NCBI GenBank assembly: GCA_016708125.1 | Contig: JADJGF010000001.1 | Location: 3,308,001-3,372,000, forward strand | Source of the DNA: Ignavibacteriota bacterium | GTDB lineage: Bacteria; Bacteroidota; Ignavibacteria; Ignavibacteriales; Melioribacteraceae | Reading direction: 5' to 3' | DNA: 64,000 bases | Shown: piece by piece, positions 56,018-64,000 of the stretch | Numbering within the stretch: the first letter of the stretch is position 1 | How the letters are laid out: each line of letters opens with the position of its first letter | Notes under the pieces: model-generated | Database searches by the model: none | What the model saw: the letters and a program-made list of their open reading frames with translations, nothing else | Told to the model about the DNA's origin: nothing | Position numbers and translations under genes: made by a program

Positions 56018-58978
56018 ATGATTTTAAATCATATCATCAAAAAAACTGTATTTATTTACTTCTTTTTAATTTTAACATTCACCTATTCAAACTTACTTTC
56101 GCAAACCGGCTCAATAAAAGGTAAAGTTATTGATAGCAGCACAAAGGAAGCACTATTTGGTGCAAATGTAATTATTAAAGGTACATCTTTAGGTTCTGCT
56201 GCTGATATGGATGGAAATTATATTATTAGAAATATTCCTGTTGGAACCCAAATAATAGAAATTTCTTATATTGGATACAACCCTAAATCAACCGAAGTAA
56301 ATATTATTGAGAACAGAACAATTAGTTATGATCTCAACTTGGATTATAAAGTAATTGAAGGTGAAGTTGTTGTTGTAACTGGTCAAGTTGAAGGTCAAAT
56401 ACAAGCAATTAATCAACAATTATCATCAAACACAATTTCTAATGTTGTTTCAAAAAGTCGAATTGAAGAACTACCTGATGTTAATGCAGCAGAATCAATA
56501 GGAAGGCTTCCGGGTGTTTCAATTAGCAGATCCGGAGGAGAAGCAAACAAAGTATCTATTCGCGGACTTTCACCAAAGTACAATACTGTTACTGTTAATG
56601 GCGTTCGTTTACCTTCAAACAGCGGTGAAGATAGAAGTGTCGATTTATCACTTATTTCATCAAATATGCTTGCAGGCATTGAAGTAAAAAAAGCTAATAC
56701 TGCTGATATGGATGCTGATGCTTTGGGCGGTACAATTGATTTGAGATTAAAAGAAGCTCCATCTAACTTTAAGGCTAATATAAACGCACAAGGCGGATAC
56801 AATAAAATGCTTAAGGATTGGGGAAATTATAATATTAATGGAAATGTGAGTAATAGATTTTTGGACGATATGTTTGGTGTAATATTAGGATTTAATGCAG
56901 ATCAATATAATAGAAGTGCAGACCAATATTCCGGAAGTTACACTAGAAGGGATACACCCGATGGTATTACGGAAAACATTATTAGTAATGTTATAACAAG
57001 AGACGTAAATACAATTCGTGATAGATTAGGTGCAAGTTTAGTTTTGGACTATAGAATTCCTAACGGCAGACTGTCCTTAAACGGTTTTTTTAATCAGCTA
57101 AGTTGGGATCAAAAAAGAAGGGAACAAACTTATAATTTGACTGATAACCGTCATTATATTTTATTTAGAGAAAATGGTGGAAAAACAAATATTTTTACTG
57201 CGGCATTTGGATCAGAACAAGATTTTGAGTGGTTTAAATATGATTTTGGATTATCATTAAGCGGATCTGAAACCAGTGCCCCAAATGAACGAGAATTTAA
57301 TTTTGTTAGAGAAGGTGGTTCTTTTGTTGGCGCAATTACTGTGGATACTCACCCAACAGAAATTTCGCAGCTTGCAACAAACGATTCAACAAGAATTGGT
57401 ATTCAAGATGTTTATAGATATGATACTGATAGAAACGAAAATCAATCAACAGTTCAATTTAATATACAAATACCAATAAATTTGTCAAATGATATTACTG
57501 GACATGTTAAAACCGGCGCAAAATTTAGATGGTTGGATAGAAAAAATGATCAAGAACAGTACGGTAGAAATGGTCTGTATTACGGAAATGGTAGTGGTCC
57601 GAATAATTTCTTAACCGTACTTGGTGAAAGAATTCCCGAATGGGATGTTGAAGGATTAGTTGATCAATATGGAGTTCTTCCTATCTCTCATTTCTTATCA
57701 GATTATTCAAGAGATAATTTTCTTGATAAAAAATTTCCGTTAGGATTTCAGGCAGATTTTAATATGCTTAACAGAATGTACAATGCTTTGAATATGGTTA
57801 CAGATAGCAGTGAATCTCAACTTGATGAAATTACAATAGGCAGCTTAGCTGATGATTACGAAGGAATTGAACACTATCAAGCTGCATATGCAATGGCAGA
57901 ATTTAATTTTGGTAATTTGTTTACATTTATTCCTGGAATCAGATATGAAAATGATTATTCAAAATATACTGCTTTTGTATTTAGGGAAGTTACAATAAAT
58001 AATACACCAGCTCCGCCTGCAGATTTAGATACTGTTACATCAATACGACAAAATGATTTTTTACTTCCAATGATTCATTTAATTGCAACACCAAATGATT
58101 GGTTGAAAATTAGGTTGGCATATACACAAACTTTAACAAGACCAGATTTTAATATGTATGCTCCGGTGACAAGAATTAATTCTCAGAATAATTATATGCG
58201 AGCAGCCAATACGAAAATAAAACCTTCTGTCTCAACAAATTATGATATAGCTGTTTCAATTTATGAAAACCATATTGGACTATTTACAATTTCCGGGTTT
58301 TATAAATCTATTAAAGATTTGATTTTCCAATACAATTATCCTATTAATTCTGATATTCCACTTAATGAAGGATTTTTAATTCCGGAAAATTGGACTAAAA
58401 ATGTGCAGTATGGTGCAGATACTTATATAAATAATGAAAATCCGGCTTATTATAGAGGATTTGAAATAGATTGGCAAACGAATTTTTGGTTTATTCCTTA
58501 TATGGAAGGTGTAGTACTTAATATTAATTACACAAGAATTTTTTCTGAAATGGATAAACAGAGATTTACTTTAGTTCAGTCTGATAGAAGAAAACCTGGA
58601 GGCGGACCGCCAAGATATTATATGGATTTAGCTGATACTGTAAGAAGCAGCAGATTACCCGATCAACCATCACATATTGCAAATATAACTATAGGTTATG
58701 ATTATAAAGGATTTTCGGCAAGATTGTCATTCTTATATCAAACTGATAAAGTTGCATATATTGACCTGAATGAAGAATTGGATCAATTTAGTGGTGAATA
58801 TTCAAGATGGGATTTCACATTACAGCAAACTATAATGGAAAATTTACAATTATTCTGCAATTTCACAAATTTGAATGAAAGACCTGATGAAAGTTTTAGA
58901 GGAACATCATTAAGTAACCCTACTTATATTGAGTACTATGGTTTAACAGTGGATTTTGGAGTAAGATTTAAGTTATAA
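56018..58978 (+). CDS. TonB-dependent outer-membrane receptor with CarboxypepD_reg-like domain
   Basis: The 986-residue precursor starts at ATG 56018, chosen over the upstream TTG at 55982 because GAGGG precedes it. The signal peptide ends near NLLSQ. Residues 36-118 are a carboxypeptidase-regulatory-like domain (GSIKGKVIDSSTKEALFGANV). A plug domain follows with ELPDVNAAESIGRLPGVSI and VSIRGLSPKYNTVTVNG, and then a long beta-barrel ending in VDFGVRFKL. It is a TonB/ExbBD-energised importer of large substrates. The following gene encodes a secreted sugar-binding-type protein, but there is no SusD partner. Confidence 0.92.
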   Translation: MILNHIIKKTVFIYFFLILTFTYSNLLSQTGSIKGKVIDSSTKEALFGANVIIKGTSLGSAADMDGNYIIRNIPVGTQIIEISYIGYNPKSTEVNIIENRTISYDLNLDYKVIEGEVVVVTGQVEGQIQAINQQLSSNTISNVVSKSRIEELPDVNAAESIGRLPGVSISRSGGEANKVSIRGLSPKYNTVTVNGVRLPSNSGEDRSVDLSLISSNMLAGIEVKKANTADMDADALGGTIDLRLKEAPSNFKANINAQGGYNKMLKDWGNYNINGNVSNRFLDDMFGVILGFNADQYNRSADQYSGSYTRRDTPDGITENIISNVITRDVNTIRDRLGASLVLDYRIPNGRLSLNGFFNQLSWDQKRREQTYNLTDNRHYILFRENGGKTNIFTAAFGSEQDFEWFKYDFGLSLSGSETSAPNEREFNFVREGGSFVGAITVDTHPTEISQLATNDSTRIGIQDVYRYDTDRNENQSTVQFNIQIPINLSNDITGHVKTGAKFRWLDRKNDQEQYGRNGLYYGNGSGPNNFLTVLGERIPEWDVEGLVDQYGVLPISHFLSDYSRDNFLDKKFPLGFQADFNMLNRMYNALNMVTDSSESQLDEITIGSLADDYEGIEHYQAAYAMAEFNFGNLFTFIPGIRYENDYSKYTAFVFREVTINNTPAPPADLDTVTSIRQNDFLLPMIHLIATPNDWLKIRLAYTQTLTRPDFNMYAPVTRINSQNNYMRAANTKIKPSVSTNYDIAVSIYENHIGLFTISGFYKSIKDLIFQYNYPINSDIPLNEGFLIPENWTKNVQYGADTYINNENPAYYRGFEIDWQTNFWFIPYMEGVVLNINYTRIFSEMDKQRFTLVQSDRRKPGGGPPRYYMDLADTVRSSRLPDQPSHIANITIGYDYKGFSARLSFLYQTDKVAYIDLNEELDQFSGEYSRWDFTLQQTIMENLQLFCNFTNLNERPDESFRGTSLSNPTYIEYYGLTVDFGVRFKL

Positions 58979-59025
58979 AAAACGATATTAACAAAATATC
59001 ACATATCAAATAACAGGAGGAATAA

Positions 59026-61557
59026 ATGAGAATTAAGTACAAGATAATTTTAATGGCTTTGTTTCTTGGAGTCATTTTTTCTAACATCAAAGCTCAATCA
59101 GAGTTAGTTGTTGAATGGGCAGATGCAAATGGTGATGTAGTAGTAAATGCATTATACGATGCAGTTACAAATGATACACTAAGACCAGCGGATCGTGTTT
59201 ACGTATTGCGCGCTGGCGGATATTACTGGAATTCAGAAAGAATAGATAATAACGGTTTCCATTTAAGAATAATTGGGGAAGAACCAGATCCGACCGATGA
59301 ACTAAAAAATCCTGCTGTAATTCAAATGATAGCAAGAACTGACGGTTCAACAACAGATGGAATTATTAGAGGTTATAGTGATATTACTTTAAAAAATATT
59401 TGGATGACTGGAGCATTTGCTGGAACCGGAACACAAACAACTTATCAACCATTCCAAATGGATGCGACAAATAGTACTTTTGTGTTTGATAATTGTATTT
59501 TTGATAGAAGCAATTTTGCTATGATTGCTTTCACAAACAGTGGAAATGATATAACTATAACAAATTGTAAATTCAGAAATTTGATTGGAAGACCAAGCAC
59601 ACAACAATGGGAAGGTAGAGGAATTTCAATTTGGGCAGATCAAAAAAGTGTTGTTGTAGAAAACTGTACTTTTTTTAATCTTGGAATGACTGCAATTCAA
59701 ATTGAAAGCGGTGCAGCAAAATATGTTAGAATAGTTCACAATACATTTGTAAATATAGGTAGAATTATAACTCAATCAGGCTGGTGGAGAGACGCTTATA
59801 TTGCAAATAACGTTATTGTTAACGGATTCTGGCATGCTGAAGGCTATATTGATTACTCAAGTGCAGGTCGTGATCCGAGAGGAACTTTCCCAGGATATTT
59901 TGGTATCTCAGCACTCCCATCAATGTATGGTCCAGAAGAAGGTCGTAGATTTTTACTTGCAAATACAACAGCTTATACTGTACCGGAATTTATATCATAT
60001 TATGCAGATTCATTATTAGTTGCGAAGTATATTGGAAATCCAGCTAAAGAAGATTTTATAGATCTTTACGAAAATATGAAAGTAATGGATACACTTTGGG
60101 TTGATCCGGGAATGCCGACAAATACAACTGAAAACTATGCGAATATGATTCAAAACATTCAAGATTTACGTGCGGGAGTTTCACCCGCTCATGAATGGTT
60201 TTGGAATCTTCCAGTTTTTGAAGGCGTTGAGTGTTATGAATGTGTTAGTTGGCCTTTACCGGAAAATTTTAAATACACAAATACTAATCTGCTAACTGCA
60301 AGTACAAATGGTTTACCATTAGGAGATTTAAACTGGTTCCCAGAATCAAAAGCGGTCTGGGAAGCAAATCATGCTGAATATGTTGCATATATTGAAAGTT
60401 TAGCTGGTGATGTAGTAAACTATGAATTAGTTGATGAAGCACAAGCTGAAGATGGAACCCTTGCAAATGGATCTGAAGTTGTAACAGCGCAAGGATTATC
60501 CTACTATGAAATGAACTCAGGTTTTATTGAATGGACTTTTGATGTAGCAGAAGCTGGACAATATGATATAAATTTATATTTACATCTTAAAGGACGTGGA
60601 ACTAGCGGAGTAAATTTCTTCGTTAATGGATTTGAAGTTCATGACCCAAGAGGTTGGGGACAATACGTATTTGGAAATGACGATGCAAATACAACAGTTA
60701 ATGCTGGTTTTGATATTAATAATTGGGGATGGTGGTTAGTAAAACAAGAAGAATTAAAAGAAGTAATTGATAATCCTGCATTAACACCACTTTATTTAAA
60801 TGCAGGTACAAATGTAATTCAAATTAAAGCCTCTTGGTGTGATAATAAATTTGGTGGATTTGAATTAAGAAAAGCAGGAACAACAGATGTAGTTTTAACT
60901 CTTAAAGGAGCTGATGTAACAGCATATTCTGTTGCAACACCAGTATTAGAAGGAGCTCCTTGGGCACCACAATGGTTTAAATCTGTATCTTTAAATGGTG
61001 GCAGCACTACATTGAATTTAGATGCTCCATCTGATGGTGATTATGTTGTTCAAGTTTTTTATCAGAATTATAGTGCTGCATCTACAGGAAATGTTTTAGT
61101 AGACGGTGCTACTGTGGTAACATTTGATTTTAATTCCGATCCAGATTCAGTTGGATTATCAGGATTATCTTCAGCTTTCCCTTTAACTGCTGGTACTCAT
61201 GCAATTGGATTATCAGGAAGCGGCGTTAGTTTAGATTTGGTTCAATTAATTAAAAAATCTGTAGCTGTAGGTGTTGATGATGATTTATTGCCTGAAGGAT
61301 ATGAATTATCTCAAAATTATCCTAATCCCTTTAACCCAAGTACTCAAATTAATTTTTCAATTGGTAAATCCGCAGATGTTAAATTAATTGTATATAATGT
61401 TTTGGGACAAAAAGTTGCAACATTGATAAATAAACCATTAAAAGCTGGTTCTCATCTTGTTAACTTTAATGCCAGCAATCTAAGTTCAGGTGTTTATTTT
61501 TATGGGTTAGAAGCAGGTGAATTCAAACTTTATAAAAAAATGATGTTATTAAAATAG
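59026..61557 (+). CDS. T9SS-secreted beta-helix protein with carbohydrate-binding-like domains
   Basis: The 843-residue precursor has a signal peptide ending near IKAQ. Residues about 100-330 show the repeated short strands of a right-handed parallel beta-helix (ITLKNIWMTGAF, FVFDNCIFDRSNF, ITITNCKFRN, VVVENCTFFN), as in chondroitinase-B or pectate-lyase-like proteins. Residues 465-745 hold two beta-sandwich domains resembling CBM6/35 types. The C-terminal 80 residues are the T9SS sorting domain (ELSQNYPNPFNPSTQ). A strong AGGAGG precedes the ATG. It probably binds or cleaves polysaccharide at the surface, together with the TonB receptor 47 nt upstream. Catalysis is not shown. Confidence 0.8.
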   Translation: MRIKYKIILMALFLGVIFSNIKAQSELVVEWADANGDVVVNALYDAVTNDTLRPADRVYVLRAGGYYWNSERIDNNGFHLRIIGEEPDPTDELKNPAVIQMIARTDGSTTDGIIRGYSDITLKNIWMTGAFAGTGTQTTYQPFQMDATNSTFVFDNCIFDRSNFAMIAFTNSGNDITITNCKFRNLIGRPSTQQWEGRGISIWADQKSVVVENCTFFNLGMTAIQIESGAAKYVRIVHNTFVNIGRIITQSGWWRDAYIANNVIVNGFWHAEGYIDYSSAGRDPRGTFPGYFGISALPSMYGPEEGRRFLLANTTAYTVPEFISYYADSLLVAKYIGNPAKEDFIDLYENMKVMDTLWVDPGMPTNTTENYANMIQNIQDLRAGVSPAHEWFWNLPVFEGVECYECVSWPLPENFKYTNTNLLTASTNGLPLGDLNWFPESKAVWEANHAEYVAYIESLAGDVVNYELVDEAQAEDGTLANGSEVVTAQGLSYYEMNSGFIEWTFDVAEAGQYDINLYLHLKGRGTSGVNFFVNGFEVHDPRGWGQYVFGNDDANTTVNAGFDINNWGWWLVKQEELKEVIDNPALTPLYLNAGTNVIQIKASWCDNKFGGFELRKAGTTDVVLTLKGADVTAYSVATPVLEGAPWAPQWFKSVSLNGGSTTLNLDAPSDGDYVVQVFYQNYSAASTGNVLVDGATVVTFDFNSDPDSVGLSGLSSAFPLTAGTHAIGLSGSGVSLDLVQLIKKSVAVGVDDDLLPEGYELSQNYPNPFNPSTQINFSIGKSADVKLIVYNVLGQKVATLINKPLKAGSHLVNFNASNLSSGVYFYGLEAGEFKLYKKMMLLK

Positions 61558-61580
61558 TGCCTCCCACTAGGTTATAAAAT

Positions 61581-61625
61581 AAGGTGATTAGCAATTTATA
61601 ATTGTTGATCACCTTGTTTATTTTT
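61581..61625 (+). terminator. Rho-independent terminator after the beta-helix gene
   Basis: A 15-bp stem (AAGGTGATTAGCAAT with ATTGTTGATCACCTT, two G-U pairs) with a 5-nt loop is followed by GTTTATTTTT. It closes the polysaccharide region. Confidence 0.85.
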
Positions 61626-61640
61626 AAAGGATTATTTTTG
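61614..61640 (+). promoter_or_regulatory. Putative promoter for the solute-binding protein gene
   Basis: TATTTTTG at 61633-61640 matches the Bacteroidota TAnnTTTG -7 element, with TTG 16 nt upstream inside the terminator tail. It lies 65 nt before the next start. It is not of the sigma-54-like type seen in the locus. Confidence 0.35.
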
Positions 61641-61704
61641 TTAAATTATAATCATCTAAAACATTGCATAAATATTCTTAATTCAAAAATTAAATCAAAA
61701 TTAA

Positions 61705-63003
61705 ATGATTAGAATAAAACAAAAATGGGGTTTCGCTTTTCTGTTTTTTATCGCATTAATTTACGTAATAATTTTTTTATTAGGGATATCTTCTTCGTCT
61801 AAAGGTGTAACTGAAATTTACTTTGCAGATAGAATTACAAAAGCTCACAAAATTTTAATAGATAGATACAATGAAATTAATAAAGGCAAAGTTAAAGTTA
61901 TTCCAATTGATTTTTCCAATTTTGATTTTAGCACAAATGACAGAAAAGAATTATTAGCAAGATCATTACGCGGTAGAGGAGATGGAATTGACCTTTTGGC
62001 AGTTGATATAATTTGGGTTCAAAGGTTTGCAAGATGGTGTGAACCTTTAGATAAATATTTTTCTAAAAATGAAAAAGATAAACTTCTTGATCTCACAATG
62101 CAATCATGCTATTACGAAAATGATTTGGTTGCTGTTCCGTTGGATATTTCACTTGCACTTATTTATTACCGTGAAGATATTTTAAAAAGTCTCCCAAACG
62201 GAGATGAAATTTTGTCTTCCCTTGGAAATTTAACTTGGGAAAAATTTATTGAATTGGGGCAACAAATAAATTTACAAAATCCATTTTTCATTTTTCCCGC
62301 TGCGGATTACGAAGGATTAATTTGTGTTTTTATGGAATTGCTCACAAGTATTGAACCTGAATATTTTGGAAAATATTCTTTTAATTTAAATACCGAAGCA
62401 GCAAAAAAGGCACTTACACTTCTTGTTGATTTTGTTAATAAATTTAATTTATCGCCAAAGGAAGTTACCGAATTTACGGAAGTTCCTAGCTTTTCGTATT
62501 ACTTAAAAAACGATGGATTATTTATAAGAGGCTGGCAGACATATAGAAAGGATTTTGAAGAATCGCCCATTGATCTGGATAAAGAAAAAAAATTAAAAAC
62601 CATGCCGGTGCCAAGTTTTAGTGGCGGAAAAAAGACTTCAACATTTGGCGGATGGAATTTAATGATTCCAAAATTTTCGGAAAATAAATTAGAGACCGTA
62701 AATTTCATTAAATTTTTATTAAGTGAAAGTTCGCAGGAAGTTATTTATGATCAAGCTGGATTTGCTCCGGTAATTAAAAAGTTTTACACGGATGAAAATT
62801 ATTTGAAGAAATACCCCGAAATTATTGAGCTGAAAAAAATATATGATACCGGAATATTTAGACCAGCACTCCCGGAATACACAAAGTTTTCTAAAATAAT
62901 GGCTCACTATTTTACTCTTGCGATTAAAAATAAAATATCGGTTGATCAAGCTTTAACAATGGCATCTCAAGAAATTCTATATGATAAAATGCTTGTTAAA
63001 TAA
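61705..63003 (+). CDS. Extracellular solute-binding protein, family 1 (sugar-type)
   Basis: The 432-residue protein begins with a basic end and one hydrophobic helix (FAFLFFIALIYVIIFLLGI), which may be an uncleaved anchor or a signal peptide. The rest matches the sugar-binding proteins of ABC transporters: KAHKILIDRYNEINKGKVKV, DLLAVDIIWVQRFARWCEPLDKY, VAVPLDISLALIYYREDI, WEKFIELGQQI and GGWNLMIPKFSENK. No ABC permease or ATPase gene lies beside it. A sensor-kinase-like gene follows by 11 nt, so the protein may serve as a sugar sensor and not as part of a transporter. Confidence 0.85.
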   Translation: MIRIKQKWGFAFLFFIALIYVIIFLLGISSSSKGVTEIYFADRITKAHKILIDRYNEINKGKVKVIPIDFSNFDFSTNDRKELLARSLRGRGDGIDLLAVDIIWVQRFARWCEPLDKYFSKNEKDKLLDLTMQSCYYENDLVAVPLDISLALIYYREDILKSLPNGDEILSSLGNLTWEKFIELGQQINLQNPFFIFPAADYEGLICVFMELLTSIEPEYFGKYSFNLNTEAAKKALTLLVDFVNKFNLSPKEVTEFTEVPSFSYYLKNDGLFIRGWQTYRKDFEESPIDLDKEKKLKTMPVPSFSGGKKTSTFGGWNLMIPKFSENKLETVNFIKFLLSESSQEVIYDQAGFAPVIKKFYTDENYLKKYPEIIELKKIYDTGIFRPALPEYTKFSKIMAHYFTLAIKNKISVDQALTMASQEILYDKMLVK

Positions 63004-63014
63004 GTGTTGCTTAA

Positions 63015-64000
63015 ATGTTAAAAAATAAACTTAAAAATAAATTTTCAAAGTATGGGTTTGAAATAAAGCATATCACGGTATTCTTTATTGTGCTTATTTT
63101 GTTTCAAATCATTTTAGCATTTGTTCAAAAATCATCTCTTAACCAATACCTAAACGAAACACAAAATTGGTATCAAAAACATTCTGCCGAAAGATTAGCT
63201 ATTATAACTTCTACAAGTATGGAACTTCTTTTTGAAAATCTTATTCAACAAAAATTTATTAACGATCTTGAAGAAAGAAAAATTATTTCATCTTTTAATG
63301 TAATTGTTAAACAGCAGTTATTACAAAAAGTGTAAATGATATTTTCTTAATACTCATAAAAGAAAATAAACTTTATATCATAGATTCCGGAATTGAACTT
63401 CATAATTTTCTTAAAAATAAATTAGAACCGTTTGAAGTCGGTCAGCAAAAATATGCCCAAGAAGTTGGATTATTTTTGCGACACAAGACATCAATGGAGA
63501 AAAATGAAATTATTTATAGCGAACTTCACAATAACGAAACTTTTAATATCCTTGTGCCATTTGTTCCCGATGGCGAATATTTAGGCGTAATGTTTATGAA
63601 GATTACACCGAATTTTAATTTTATTTCCAACGAAGTTGCTAAAAATTTTGATAATATTTCAATCATTTATTCTATATTAATTTTTATCGGACTTCTCGCA
63701 ATATTTTTGGTTTCATCTCAAGCAGTAAAGGAAAGAAATGAAGCTCGGCAAAAATTATTTGAAGAACACGAAGAGAATATTAAAAACCAAGTGAGAACTG
63801 AAAAAGAATCATTATTTACGAGAAGAATTTATCATACTCATCATAAGGCAGAAAAAATAATTGGATTTATTAAAGAAGATGTAAGAAGTGCAAATTCCGA
63901 AAATATCCATGAATTAAAGAAAAAAATTATTACGTATTCTAATTTTATATCACGAATAATATACGATATGAAATGGTACGATCAAGCAATAAATACAATT
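63015..64000 (+). pseudogene. Membrane sensor (probable histidine kinase), frameshifted; 3' end outside window
   Basis: Two adjacent frames belong to one protein. The first (63015-63335) gives a membrane helix (HITVFFIVLILFQIILAF) and the start of a periplasmic domain, ending LLQKV. The second, open from 63332 to the window end, continues with NDIFLILIKENKLYIIDSG, more periplasmic domain, a second membrane helix (IIYSILIFIGLLAIFLVSS) and a long cytoplasmic helix. One extra A in the AAAAA run at 63325-63329 would join them as LLQKSVNDIF. The membrane-helix, sensor, membrane-helix, coiled layout suits a sensor histidine kinase, but no kinase motif is reached. It could be a real mutation or a sequencing error. 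Confidence 0.75.

Overview
The window is about 30% G+C and reads as a chromosomal segment from a low-GC member of the Ignavibacteria or a close relative in the Bacteroidota/Chlorobiota group. The grounds are two secreted proteins with the C-terminal YPNPFNP sorting domain of the type IX secretion system (T9SS), a GWxTD-family protein, a DUF5916 protein, TAnnTTTG-type promoter elements before tRNA genes, and tRNA genes without an encoded CCA. The phylum is an inference. No phage, integrase, transposase or CRISPR array was seen.

Positions 1-28,500 are mostly housekeeping. They open with an aerobic respiration operon (cytochrome c oxidase subunits I, III, IV and II, heme O synthase, and a polytopic membrane protein with a C-terminal cytochrome c domain). 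A run of short-spaced genes follows: prmC, dtd, an alkaline-phosphatase-superfamily protein, comEC, murB, an MFS transporter, a lipoprotein and an ATP-cone/uridine-kinase-like protein. Next come an outer-membrane porin-like protein, ybjQ-like, alr, manC, an RpiB-like protein with an altered active site, pyrK-pyrD-folC, rho, a GWxTD protein, pdxA, a methyltransferase, ftsE, adk and tadA. A small SET-domain gene lies between two tRNA-Arg genes.

Positions 28,700-61,600 form a large polysaccharide-utilisation region, most likely for beta-mannan, glucomannan or galactoglucomannan with related hemicelluloses. It holds three GH5-type hydrolases, a GH26 mannanase, GH31 and GH2 side-chain enzymes, an SGNH esterase, and a GH94 cellobiose-phosphorylase-like enzyme. 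It also holds two GH130 mannoside phosphorylases, two AGE-family epimerases (one exported, one cytosolic), GPH and SSS sugar symporters, a DUF5916 protein, a TonB-dependent receptor and a T9SS-exported beta-helix protein. No SusD-like gene is present. The inferred pathway is: surface and periplasmic hydrolysis to oligosaccharides, epimerisation of mannobiose to mannosyl-glucose (or cellobiose to glucosyl-mannose), import, and phosphorolysis to mannose-1-phosphate or glucose-1-phosphate. ManC, encoded upstream, could convert mannose-1-phosphate directly to GDP-mannose.

Five transcription-unit starts in this region carry the same motif, TGG[CT]A[CT]-N5-NTGA[AT]. It has the exact -24/-12 geometry of a sigma-54 promoter, but with GA instead of GC at -12. 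The window ends with a periplasmic solute-binding protein that has no permease, followed by a membrane sensor (probably a histidine kinase) interrupted by a one-base frameshift at an A-run. Together these suggest a sugar-sensing two-component system acting through sigma-54 on the locus. This last link is inference.
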